From assembly GCA_019240375.1 (NCBI GenBank), contig JAFAYN010000537.1:1-15506 (forward strand): DNA of 15,506 nt, given 5' to 3'. The translations under genes were made by a program, and so were the position numbers. Under the pieces are notes generated by a model that worked only from the letters and a program-made list of their open reading frames with translations, searched no databases and was not told the origin of the DNA. Source of the stretch: Gemmatimonadota bacterium (GTDB lineage Bacteria > Gemmatimonadota > Gemmatimonadetes > Longimicrobiales > Longimicrobiaceae). Of the stretch, positions 1-6,836 are shown one piece after another; within the stretch, counting starts at the first letter, position 1, and every line of letters begins with the position of its first letter.

Positions 1-23
1 CGCGGGTTACTATATACAAACCT
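1..23 (+). promoter_or_regulatory. AT-rich leader with promoter-like motif upstream of the H-NOX gene
   Basis: The first bases read CGCGGG, an AT-rich 8-nt spacer, then TACAAACCT (15-23). TACAAA (or the overlapping TATATA at 11-16) could serve as a -10 element for the H-NOX gene starting at 68; any -35 element would lie outside the window. The same CGCGGG...TACAAACCT arrangement recurs at 4460-4481 ahead of the arsenosugar operon, which makes a shared promoter or regulatory element plausible. Transcription start is unproven. Confidence 0.3.
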
Positions 24-67
24 AGAACAGCACGCCCTCCACGCCGACCCTCGCCCCAGGACTCTCC

Positions 68-607
68 ATGCACGGAATCATCTTCGCGGAGCTCAAGAAG
101 TACGTGGACGCCCGGCTGGGGGCGGACGCCTGGCGCCCGCTCCTCCGGGAGGCGGGGTTGGGCAGCCGGATCTACGTCCCGGTCCGGACCTACCCCGACG
201 AGGAGGTGGTGGCGCTGGTGTCCGCCGCGTCGCGGACCACCGGGCTGGCGCCCGCGGCCATCCTGGAGGACTTCGGGGAGTTCATCGCCCCCGACCTGAT
301 CGGGATGTACCGGTCGCTGATCCGGGCCGAGTGGAGGACCCTGGACTTCATCGCCAACACCGAGCAGACGATCCACAAGGTGGTCCGGCTCAACGACTCG
401 CAGGCGCTTCCGCCCGAGATCGCGTGCACGCGGTCCGGGAGCCGCGAGGTGGTCGTCCACTACAACTCCCCCCGCAGGATGTGCGCGGTGGCCCGGGGGA
501 TCATCCGCGGCGTCGCGGCGCACTACGGGGAACAGGTGGTCGTCACGGAGCCGCGCTGCATGCACCGGGGCGACCCGGCCTGCGAGATCTCGGTGGCGCT
601 CGCCTGA
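68..607 (+). CDS. H-NOX (heme NO/O2-binding) domain protein, predicted NO sensor
   Basis: This 179-aa protein is a stand-alone H-NOX (HNOB) domain, a cytosolic heme sensor of NO or O2 that passes its signal to a partner protein. The N-terminus (MHGIIF...) aligns with known H-NOX proteins. His103 sits where the proximal heme ligand is expected (His102 in the Thermoanaerobacter protein). Tyr132-Asn-Ser134-Pro-Arg136 forms the YxSxR motif that binds the heme propionates. The position equivalent to the distal O2-stabilising Tyr140 of Thermoanaerobacter is Val141, so I infer NO selectivity. Cys139, Cys164 and Cys172, with His166 nearby, resemble the structural zinc site of Vibrio/Shewanella-type H-NOX. 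The start has AGGA 8 nt upstream. The next gene is a chemoreceptor, a known kind of H-NOX partner. The C-terminal C-x-H-x-G-x-x-x-C pattern also occurs in V4R domains, but the YxSxR motif favours H-NOX. Confidence 0.9.
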   Translation: MHGIIFAELKKYVDARLGADAWRPLLREAGLGSRIYVPVRTYPDEEVVALVSAASRTTGLAPAAILEDFGEFIAPDLIGMYRSLIRAEWRTLDFIANTEQTIHKVVRLNDSQALPPEIACTRSGSREVVVHYNSPRRMCAVARGIIRGVAAHYGEQVVVTEPRCMHRGDPACEISVALA

Positions 608-623
608 CCGGACACGAGGCTGT

Positions 624-651
624 TTGCGCTTCCCTCCCACCGCGCTAGATT
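624..651 (+). promoter_or_regulatory. Candidate sigma70-type promoter for the chemoreceptor operon
   Basis: TTGCGC (624-629) and TAGATT (646-651) are separated by 16 nt in the 104-bp gap between the H-NOX stop and the chemoreceptor start. The following TCTTTTTG is unusually T-rich for this region. It suggests the chemoreceptor-TVP38-DUF1499 genes can be transcribed independently of the H-NOX gene. Assignment is by eye only. Confidence 0.35.
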
Positions 652-711
652 CTTTTTGTCTCCCCATTCCCGTCCGACCCGCTCCGCCCGCCCGGTGCTC
701 CCGCGGTCCCT

Positions 712-2850
712 ATGAGAGCAGCATTCCGCAGCGCCGCCGTCGCCCTGACCGCCTTCGCCGCCGTCGTCCTGGTGGTGGCGCTGGCCGTGGTGGTCGGCGG
801 CGCCGCGCCGGAAACGCGTGGCGAGCTGGTGTACGCCGCCATGGCGTACCTTTTCCTGCTGGTGGGGATCCTGGCCTACCGGCGGGCGGCGAGCGTCCCC
901 GCCGGCCCCGCCTTCCTGATCCACGCCGCCTCGTGGGCGCTGTACCTCCCGCTGTTCGGGATCGACGCCGGGCGCCCCGCCCCCACCCTGGCGTACGCCG
1001 TGTTCGCGCTGGGCGCCTTCCTGAACGGCGTTTCCCTGCTGCACTTCGCGGCGGCGCTCGGCTTTCCGCGCCGCGTGCAGGGGTGGCTCCCGGGCTTCGC
1101 CGCGGCGTACGCGCTGGCGCTGCTGGGGTGGATCGTCAGCGTGGGCGGGGCGCTGACCGGGGCGGAGGGGGTCCCCGGCTTCGTGGACGGGATCCTGCGC
1201 GACAAGGTGGCCGACTTCGTGGCCTTCTGGGGCGCCCTGGCCCTGCTGGTGGCGGCGTGGAGCACCGCGTCCGGCCCGCGCCTGCGGCGCCAGCTCGCCT
1301 GGGCGTGCGGCGGGGTGGCGGTGGGGATGGGGCCGGGGTGGCTGGCCGCCGTCCCGGGGATCGGGCCGGCGCTGCACGCCGACCTCCTCCCCCGGCTCCC
1401 GCTCGCCAACCTGTTCTGGATCCTCCTCCCGCTGGCGCTCGCCTACGCCATCGTGCGCTTCAACCTGTTCGACACGGGGCGGCTGCGGACGCGGGCGCAG
1501 CAGCTTTCGCTGGAGCTCCTCCTGGCCGGGAACGTGGACCAGGTGTCGCGGCGGGCGCTGGGGGCGCTGCGCGACGACTTCGAGCTGCGCGGCGCCTCGC
1601 TCTGGGGGCTGGACGACGCCGGGCTCCCGGTGCGCATGGGCGGCGACGCCGGCGCCGGGACTCCGGAGGGGATCGAGCCGGCGCTGCGCGGCGCGGGAGC
1701 GCGGACGGACGACGACGAGGCGGGGAGCGCGCTGGCCTTCCCCCTGCACTACGGCGAGCAGGTGGAGGCGGCGCTCTGGCTGGAGCGCGGCGTGGCCGAG
1801 CCCTTCGAGGAGGGGCACCTGGAGTACCTGCGCCTGCTGGAGCCGCAGCTCGCCATCGCCATCCACCTGCGCCGCGTGGACGACCGGGTGCGGGTGACCG
1901 CCGAGGAACTGACCGCCCTGGGGCGGGAGGTGGACCAGGTGGCCGGCGAGGTGCGGATGTCGGGGGAGAGCGTCACCGCCGCCGTGCAGGAGGTGAGCGA
2001 CGGGTCGCTGCGGCAGACGGAGGACTTCCGCCACGTGGCCGAGGCCATCGCCGGGCTGCGCGGGGCCAGCACCGAGATCGCCACCCGCCTGACCAGCGCC
2101 GACCGCTTCGGCGGGGAAACGCTGGAGCGCGCCGAGCGGGCCGGGCGCGAGGTGGACCACCTGGTGCGCCGGGTCAAGGAGGGAGCGCGGCGCCTGGGCG
2201 ACATCACCGGCGAGGTGACCGCGCTGCGCGACCGGAGCAGCGAGATCTCCTCCATCTCCGGCACCATCCGCGAGGTGGCCGAGCAGACCAACCTGCTGGC
2301 GCTGAACGCCGCCATCGAGGCGGCGCGCGCCGGGGAGCACGGCCGGGGCTTCGCCGTGGTGGCCGACGAGGTCCGCAAGCTGGCCGAGAACAGCGCGCAG
2401 GCGGCCGGCCGGATCGGGCAGATCGTGGAGGAGGTACGCTCCGAGATCGCCCGGGTGGCGGAGGCCATCGGCGGGGCGCGGGAGGACATCGCCGAGGGGG
2501 CGGGGGGCGCCGACCGCGCCGCCGTGGCGCTGCGGGAAAGCATCGACCGGGTGGCGCAGCTCCGCGACGAGGTCGCCGGGGTGGCGGCGCTCACCGAGGG
2601 GGCGCGGGAGCAGAACGAGCTGATCTCCGCGGCGGTCACCCGCGCCACCGAGATCAGCGAGCAGAACGCCGCCGCCGCCGAAGAGAGCGCCGCCTCCACC
2701 CAGGAGCAGCTGGCCTCGCTGGAAAGCGTCGCCACCAGCGTCCGTGAGCTGTCGGGGCTGGGGAGCAAGCTGTTCGAGCTGCTGGAGGCCGGCCGCTCGT
2801 CCGACGACGGCGCGGCGCCGGCGCAGGGGCGGCGGGGCCAGGTCGCGTGA
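712..2850 (+). CDS. Methyl-accepting chemotaxis-type receptor with 8-TM N-terminus and GAF-like region
   Basis: This 712-aa receptor has about eight hydrophobic segments (roughly residues 5-29, 38-57, 66-84, 92-116, 124-148, 165-186, 195-217, 228-249). They end in a VRFNLFD motif typical of 7-TM sensor regions. A GAF-like stretch follows (about 265-390), then a long helical cytoplasmic signalling domain (about 400-700). The signalling hairpin tip is the conserved [19 protein letters not shown] run starting near residue 524, followed by [16 protein letters not shown]; this region binds CheA/CheW. There is no periplasmic dCache or 4HB domain and no CheR-docking pentapeptide at the C-terminus. 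The gene lies 104 bp after the H-NOX gene and overlaps the next gene by 4 nt (GTGA). I infer that it relays H-NOX or membrane signals. ATG 712 is the first in-frame start before the first TM; no strong ribosome binding site is visible. Confidence 0.9.
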   Translation: MRAAFRSAAVALTAFAAVVLVVALAVVVGGAAPETRGELVYAAMAYLFLLVGILAYRRAASVPAGPAFLIHAASWALYLPLFGIDAGRPAPTLAYAVFALGAFLNGVSLLHFAAALGFPRRVQGWLPGFAAAYALALLGWIVSVGGALTGAEGVPGFVDGILRDKVADFVAFWGALALLVAAWSTASGPRLRRQLAWACGGVAVGMGPGWLAAVPGIGPALHADLLPRLPLANLFWILLPLALAYAIVRFNLFDTGRLRTRAQQLSLELLLAGNVDQVSRRALGALRDDFELRGASLWGLDDAGLPVRMGGDAGAGTPEGIEPALRGAGARTDDDEAGSALAFPLHYGEQVEAALWLERGVAEPFEEGHLEYLRLLEPQLAIAIHLRRVDDRVRVTAEELTALGREVDQVAGEVRMSGESVTAAVQEVSDGSLRQTEDFRHVAEAIAGLRGASTEIATRLTSADRFGGETLERAERAGREVDHLVRRVKEGARRLGDITGEVTALRDRSSEISSISGTIREVAEQTNLLALNAAIEAARAGEHGRGFAVVADEVRKLAENSAQAAGRIGQIVEEVRSEIARVAEAIGGAREDIAEGAGGADRAAVALRESIDRVAQLRDEVAGVAALTEGAREQNELISAAVTRATEISEQNAAAAEESAASTQEQLASLESVATSVRELSGLGSKLFELLEAGRSSDDGAAPAQGRRGQVA

Positions 2851-3563
2851 GCGCTCCCGGCGAGGACAAGGGGGCCGGCTGGGCTCGGTGGGTGGTGCTG
2901 GCGGCGTTCGTGGCGGGGCTCGCGGCCTTCTTCGCCCTGGGCGGACAGCGCTGGCTCACCCTGGACGCGCTCCGGGAGCACCGCGACGAGCTCCTCGCCT
3001 ACACCCGCGCGCACTACGCGCGCACGCTCCTGCTGGCCTTCGCGGCGTACGTGGCGGCGGCGGCGCTCAGCATCCCCGGGGCGGCGGTCCTGTCGCTGGG
3101 GATGGGGCTCCTGTTCGGGCGGTGGGTAGGGACCGCGCTGATCGTGGGCGCCGCCACCGTGGGCGCCACCCTGGTCTTCCTGGCGGCGCGGCACCTGTTC
3201 GCGGACGCGGCGCGACGCCGGCTGGGGGAGCGGGGGCGCAGGGTGGCCGAGGGGTTCGAGCGGAACGCGGCGAGCTACCTCCTGTTCCTGCGCCTGGTCC
3301 CGGTTTTCCCCTTCTGGCTGGTCAACCTGATCCCGGCGTTCACCCCCGTCCGCACCCGGACGTACGTGGCGGCCACCGCGATCGGGATCGTCCCGGGGAG
3401 CTTCGTGTTCGCCAACCTGGGCGAGTCGCTGGGCAGGATCCGCTCGCCGGACCAGCTCCTTTCCCCCGAGGTCCTGGTCGCGCTGGGGCTGCTGGGCGTG
3501 CTCGCCCTGGTCCCCGTAGCGATCCGGAAGATCCGCACCCCCAAGCACGGAGAGGTCTCATGA
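2847..3563 (+). CDS. TVP38/TMEM64 family (VTT/DedA-like) membrane protein
   Basis: This is a 238-aa integral membrane protein. It has hydrophobic segments near residues 13-31, 60-90, 92-115, 142-165, 172-192 and 208-226. The two family motifs are clear: [17 protein letters not shown] (75-91) and [17 protein letters not shown] (149-165). They form the inverted re-entrant loops of the SNARE-associated/VTT domain. Members are thought to act in lipid or ion movement across membranes; the substrate here is unknown. Translation starts at GTG inside the chemoreceptor stop (GTGA), and the stop overlaps the next start (ATGA), so the three genes are translationally coupled. TVP38 genes are often seen near arsenosugar glycosyltransferase genes, which fits the neighbourhood. 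Confidence 0.88.
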   Translation: MSAPGEDKGAGWARWVVLAAFVAGLAAFFALGGQRWLTLDALREHRDELLAYTRAHYARTLLLAFAAYVAAAALSIPGAAVLSLGMGLLFGRWVGTALIVGAATVGATLVFLAARHLFADAARRRLGERGRRVAEGFERNAASYLLFLRLVPVFPFWLVNLIPAFTPVRTRTYVAATAIGIVPGSFVFANLGESLGRIRSPDQLLSPEVLVALGLLGVLALVPVAIRKIRTPKHGEVS

Positions 3564-4372
3564 CGACGACGTACCACCGCCACGAATCCGGGCACGCCGA
3601 CCTCGCCGCCCTGGCCGCCGAAGACCCGCCCCTGTCGCGCCTCGCCCTCGCCGCCTTCGCGGTGGCCGCCCTCGCCGCCCTGATGGTGGCGCTGGCCGGA
3701 CCGGGGAGCCGCCTGGGGTGGTGGCACTTCGGGGTCGGGTTCAGCCTGCTCAAGTGGGGCGCATACCTGGGGATCCTGGGCGCGTTGGCGTGCCTCGTGG
3801 CGCTGTTCAGGACCCGGGAGTCGCGCGGCCGGATCACGGCGGTCGTGGGGCTGGTGCTGGCGCTGGGGGCGGTGCTGGTCCCCTGGAGCTTCGGCCGGGG
3901 CGCGCGGGGGGCGCCGCCCATCCACGACATCACCACCGACGTGCGCAACCCGCCGGCGTTCGTGGCCATCGCCCCAATCCGGGCCCGCGAGGGCGCCACC
4001 AACCCCTCGGCCTACGAGGGCGAAGCCGTCGCCGCCCAGCAGCAGAAGGCCTACCCCGACATCCAGCCGGTGATGCTCGCCCTCCCGATCTCCCAGGCGT
4101 ACGACGAGGCGCTGGCCGCCGCGCGCGACATGGGGTGGCGGATCGTGGCGGAGAACTCGGACGAGGGGCGGATCGAGGCCACCGACCAGACGCGCTGGTT
4201 CGGCTTCAAGGACGACGTGGTGATCCGGGTGATGCCCGCCTCCGGGGTCTCGCGCGTGGACGTGCGCTCGGTGTCCAGGGTGGGGAAGGGCGACACCGGG
4301 ACCAACGCCCAGCGCATCCGCGACTACCTGGAGCGGCTGAAGTCCCGCGCCCCGGTCGCCTCGCAGGGGTAG
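3560..4372 (+). CDS. DUF1499 domain membrane protein
   Basis: This is a 270-aa protein with three predicted TM helices (about 27-47, 61-83, 92-110) followed by a DUF1499 domain (about 119-260). Recognisable DUF1499 features are IHDITTDVRNPPAF (121-134), AYPDIQP (164-170), the segment IEATDQTRWFGFKDDVVIR (205-223) and the C-terminal VDVRSVSRVGKGDTGTNA run. The biochemical function of the family is unknown. The ATG lies in an ATGA overlap with the TVP38 stop. Only this start gives the full first helix without running far into upstream genes. The gene ends the left operon, 22 nt before the first of two hairpins. DUF1499 proteins recur near TVP38 and arsenosugar genes in other bacteria, from memory. 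Confidence 0.85.
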   Translation: MTTTYHRHESGHADLAALAAEDPPLSRLALAAFAVAALAALMVALAGPGSRLGWWHFGVGFSLLKWGAYLGILGALACLVALFRTRESRGRITAVVGLVLALGAVLVPWSFGRGARGAPPIHDITTDVRNPPAFVAIAPIRAREGATNPSAYEGEAVAAQQQKAYPDIQPVMLALPISQAYDEALAAARDMGWRIVAENSDEGRIEATDQTRWFGFKDDVVIRVMPASGVSRVDVRSVSRVGKGDTGTNAQRIRDYLERLKSRAPVASQG

Positions 4373-4394
4373 CTCGGCCGCCCCGCTCGACGGC

Positions 4395-4415
4395 GGGAGG
4401 GAACCTTTCCCTCCC
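4395..4415. repeat. Inverted repeat (9-bp perfect stem, 3-nt loop)
   Basis: GGGAGGGAA (4395-4403), loop CCT, TTCCCTCCC (4407-4415). It lies just upstream of the second, longer hairpin, making a tandem pair after the DUF1499 stop codon. No T-run follows, so on its own it is not a classical intrinsic terminator. It may stabilise the 3' end of the transcript or assist the second hairpin. Confidence 0.6.
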
Positions 4416-4420
4416 TCGCG

Positions 4421-4454
4421 ACGTTCCACCGGTGAGCCGGTGGAACGTTTTCTT
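4421..4454 (+). terminator. Rho-independent terminator after the DUF1499 gene
   Basis: A perfect 12-bp stem, ACGTTCCACCGG (4421-4432) and CCGGTGGAACGT (4437-4448), with a TGAG loop, is followed by a T-rich run (TTTTCTT, 4448-4454). It separates the chemoreceptor-TVP38-DUF1499 operon from the arsenosugar operon. Confidence 0.8.
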
Positions 4455-4459
4455 CGCTC

Positions 4460-4496
4460 CGCGGGCACCCTGTACAAACCTTTTTGGGGAAGGACC
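4460..4496 (+). promoter_or_regulatory. Candidate promoter and ribosome binding site of the arsenosugar operon
   Basis: After the terminator there is CGCGGG (4460-4465), then TACAAACCT (4473-4481) in which TACAAA could be a -10 element. TTTTT and the purine-rich GGGGAAGGA (4486-4494), a good ribosome binding site for the ATG at 4498, follow. The same CGCGGG...TACAAACCT pattern occurs at 1-23. No convincing -35 hexamer is visible. Confidence 0.35.
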
Positions 4497-4497
4497 G

Positions 4498-4833
4498 ATG
4501 CACGACCACTACTACGATTCGCACGACCTCCCCCGCTTCGGCGAGATCGGCCGGGACGCCCCGGAGCTGGCGGACAAGTTCTTCGCCTGGTACAACGCGG
4601 TGTTCGCGGAGGGCGCCCTTTCGCAGCGGGAAAAGTCGCTGATCGCCCTGGCGGTGGCCCACGCGGTGCAGTGCCCGTACTGCATCGACGCGTACTCCGG
4701 CGACTGCCTGCAGAAGGGGGCCGACACCGAGCAGATGACCGAGGCGGTGCACGTCGCCGCGGCCATCCGGGGCGGCGCCTCGCTGGTGCACGGGATCCAG
4801 ATGCGCAACCACGCGGAAAAGCTGGGGATGTGA
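4498..4833 (+). CDS. Arsenosugar biosynthesis-associated peroxidase-like protein (AhpD/CMD fold)
   Basis: This is a 111-aa protein of the carboxymuconolactone decarboxylase/AhpD-like fold. The core runs EKSLIALAVAHAVQCPYC (45-62), with the redox pair Cys59-Pro-Tyr-Cys62 and the conserved Glu45. The usual AhpD histidine four residues after the second Cys is Tyr66 here. An additional Cys is at 70. In known arsenosugar loci a small protein of this type lies directly beside arsS, and here only 2 nt separate this stop from the arsS start. A thiol-peroxidase or reductase role on arsenic intermediates is plausible but not demonstrated. The start is well supported by the purine-rich site just upstream. 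Confidence 0.88.
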   Translation: MHDHYYDSHDLPRFGEIGRDAPELADKFFAWYNAVFAEGALSQREKSLIALAVAHAVQCPYCIDAYSGDCLQKGADTEQMTEAVHVAAAIRGGASLVHGIQMRNHAEKLGM

Positions 4834-4835
4834 CG

Positions 4836-5882
4836 ATGCCGCACATGCTCCCGACCCTCCAGAAGCGCCACGCCCCGCTCGCCACGGCGGGAGCCCAGCG
4901 GGAGCTGCTCGCCGGGCTCCCGCTGGAGCGGAGCTTCGAGGCGGCGCTGGAAGGCTCGGGGCTGTACCCCCTCCGTCCAACCCGGATCGAGATCCTGCAG
5001 GTGAACGTGGGGCGGAAGTGCAACCAGACCTGCCGCCACTGCCACGTGGACGCCGGGCCGGACCGCACGGAGATGATGCCGGACGCGGTGCTGGACCGGG
5101 TGCTGGAGATCGTCGAGGGGACGGACATCCCCACGGTGGACGTCACCGGCGGCGCCCCGGAGCTGCACCGGCGCTGGCGCGAGCTGGTGACGCGCGCCCG
5201 GGCGGCGGGGAAGCGGGTGCTGGACCGCTGCAACCTGACCATCACCCGGCTCCCCAACTACGCCTACCTCCCGGAGTTCCTGGCCGAGCACGGGGTGGAG
5301 GTGGTGGCCTCGCTCCCCCACTTCCGCCAGAAGGGGACGGACACGCAGCGTGGCGACGGGGTGTTCGAGCAGTCGGTGGCGGCGCTGCGGCGCTTCAACG
5401 AGCTGGGGTACGGGCGGGAGGGGACGGGGCTGGTGCTGGACCTGGTGACCAACCCGGTGGGGACTTTTTTACCGGGGAGCCAGGGGGCGCTGGAGCGCGA
5501 CTGGAAGCAGCAGATGCGGCGGCTGTACGGGATCGAGTTCAACCGGCTGTACACCATCACCAACATGCCCATCTCCCGCTTCCTGGAGCACCTGGCCGAC
5601 ACCGGGAAGCTGGAGGAGTACATGGAAAGACTGCTCGTCGCCTACAACCCGGCGGCGGCGGCGGGGGTGATGTGCCGCAACACCCTGTCCGTGGGGTGGG
5701 AGGGGACGCTGTACGACTGCGACTTCAACCAGATGCTGGAATTGCCGGTGCACCCGCGCGCCCCGCGCACCGTGTTCGACTTCGACCTGGAAGCGCTCAC
5801 CGGGCGGGAGATCGTGCTGGGGCCGCACTGCTACGGGTGCACGGCGGGGGCGGGGTCGAGCTGCGGCGGAGCGACGGCGTGA
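4836..5882 (+). CDS. arsS: Arsenosugar biosynthesis radical SAM protein ArsS
   Basis: This 348-aa radical SAM enzyme carries the [4Fe-4S]-binding CNQTCRHC motif (Cys62, Cys66, Cys69) and the SAM-contact GGAPE (105-109). Next is the family signature DRCNLTITRLPNY (130-142). A Cys-rich C-terminal DUF3641 domain follows, with Cys280, Cys295, Cys332, Cys335 and Cys343 (ending CYGCTAGAGSSC). ArsS transfers the 5'-deoxyadenosyl group of SAM to dimethylarsenite, giving the nucleoside precursor of oxo-arsenosugars. Some relatives of this family carry selenocysteine near the C-terminus; here the corresponding residues appear to be Cys. The length is normal. Start ATG 4836 has GGGGA upstream. The stop overlaps the PAP2 gene start (GTGA). 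No arsM methyltransferase is adjacent. Confidence 0.93.
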   Translation: MPHMLPTLQKRHAPLATAGAQRELLAGLPLERSFEAALEGSGLYPLRPTRIEILQVNVGRKCNQTCRHCHVDAGPDRTEMMPDAVLDRVLEIVEGTDIPTVDVTGGAPELHRRWRELVTRARAAGKRVLDRCNLTITRLPNYAYLPEFLAEHGVEVVASLPHFRQKGTDTQRGDGVFEQSVAALRRFNELGYGREGTGLVLDLVTNPVGTFLPGSQGALERDWKQQMRRLYGIEFNRLYTITNMPISRFLEHLADTGKLEEYMERLLVAYNPAAAAGVMCRNTLSVGWEGTLYDCDFNQMLELPVHPRAPRTVFDFDLEALTGREIVLGPHCYGCTAGAGSSCGGATA

Positions 5883-6616
5883 GGGCGCTGCTCCGTCTCG
5901 CTCCCCTGCTCCTCCTCGCCGCCCTGGCGCTCCCGGCCGGTGCGTCGGCGCAGGCCCACCCGTCGTCGGCGGTGGTGTGGAGCGCCGCGGGAGCGGCGGC
6001 CATCGGCGGCGCCTTCCTGCTGGACGCGCAGATCCGCGACGAGGTGTACCTGGAGCAGCGGGGCGCCCCGTCCCCCGTCGCGCAGGTGAGCGAGTGGCTG
6101 GGGCGCACCGAGATCGCCCTCCCGGTGATCGGGCTCACCTACGAGGTCGCGCGGAGGCGTGGGGACGAGCGGGTGGCGCAGGGCGCTGCGCACGTGGCCG
6201 AGTCGGTGGTGCTGGGAAGCGTCGCCGACCTGGCGCTGAAGTCGGTGCTGGGGAGGTCGCGCCCGGGGGAGGGCGGAGATAGGGACGAGTTCCACCCGCT
6301 GAGCTTCCGCGGCGTCCGGCAGTCCTTTCCCTCCGGGCACACCACGGTGGCCTTCGCCGTCGCCAGCACGGTGTCGCGGGAGGCGCACAGGCCGTGGGTG
6401 ACGGCGCTCTCGTACGGGACGGCCTCGATGGTGGGGTGGTCGCGGGTGCGGCGGGACCGGCACTGGAGCAGCGACGTGGTCGCGGGCGCGGTGCTGGGGA
6501 TCGCCACGCCGCGCGTTCTGGAACGGTGGCGCGCCTACCGGGCGGACGGCGGCGGAGCGCGCCCCACCCTCGCCCTGTCGCCCCTGGGCTTCACCGCCAC
6601 AATCCCCCTCCGCTGA
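5879..6616 (+). CDS. Exported PAP2-family phosphatase
   Basis: This is a 245-aa phosphatidic-acid-phosphatase-type (PAP2/vanadium haloperoxidase fold) protein. A signal peptide is clear (MRALLRLAPLLLLAALALPAGASA, likely cut before QA near residue 25). All three catalytic motifs are intact: K121-x6-R128-P129, P151-S-G-H154, and S188-R189-x5-H195-x3-D199. His154 and His195 are the expected nucleophile/acid pair. It should act outside the cytoplasm on a phosphate ester such as a lipid phosphate or pyrophosphate. The GTG start sits in the arsS stop (GTGA), indicating translational coupling. That link raises the possibility of a role in arsenosugar or arsenolipid metabolism, which is inference only. 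The ARPTLALSPLGFTATIPLR-like tail resembles an amphipathic C-terminal strand. Confidence 0.88.
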   Translation: MRALLRLAPLLLLAALALPAGASAQAHPSSAVVWSAAGAAAIGGAFLLDAQIRDEVYLEQRGAPSPVAQVSEWLGRTEIALPVIGLTYEVARRRGDERVAQGAAHVAESVVLGSVADLALKSVLGRSRPGEGGDRDEFHPLSFRGVRQSFPSGHTTVAFAVASTVSREAHRPWVTALSYGTASMVGWSRVRRDRHWSSDVVAGAVLGIATPRVLERWRAYRADGGGARPTLALSPLGFTATIPLR

Positions 6617-6617
6617 C

Positions 6618-6833
6618 ATGGGACCCATGGAGACGGTCACGATCTCCCCCGAGTTCCACGTATCGATCCCACGGTCGATACGTGAAAGGCTCAATCTCAA
6701 AGTTGGACAGCGACTCCAGCTCTTCACCTTCGAGAACCGCATCGTGCTGGTCCCCCTCCGCCCAGCCCGCGCGCTACGAGGCAGCTTGCGTGGAATGAGC
6801 ACCGCGCTGGAGAGAGAAGAAGATCGGTTCTGA
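6618..6833 (+). CDS. AbrB/SpoVT/MazE-type DNA-binding protein
   Basis: This 71-aa protein has a swapped-hairpin AbrB domain: VTISPEFHVSIPRSIRERL (7-25) followed by GQRLQLFTFENRIVLVPL. Such proteins bind DNA as dimers, either as antitoxins or as transition-state-type regulators. It starts 1 nt after the PAP2 stop, so it is probably in the arsenosugar operon. A second ATG at 6627 would remove only three residues. No PIN/VapC or MazF toxin gene follows; the next gene is on the opposite strand with only 3 nt between the stops. It could be an orphan antitoxin or an autoregulator of the operon. Confidence 0.75.
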   Translation: MGPMETVTISPEFHVSIPRSIRERLNLKVGQRLQLFTFENRIVLVPLRPARALRGSLRGMSTALEREEDRF

Positions 6834-6836
6834 GCC

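Noticed and set aside
523..2340. Very long antisense (605 codons) and second-frame (624-2747) reading frames across the chemoreceptor gene
   Set aside because: They are low-complexity, Arg/Gly/Ala/Pro-rich translations caused by high GC; the 712-2850 frame carries clear conserved chemoreceptor motifs.
3275..5257. 660-codon minus-strand reading frame over TVP38, DUF1499 and arsS
   Set aside because: It runs through several well-supported genes and a terminator and shows no recognisable domain; a GC artefact.
6618..6833. AbrB protein as antitoxin of a toxin-antitoxin pair
   Set aside because: No toxin-like gene lies on either side; the neighbours are PAP2 (same strand) and SET (opposite strand).
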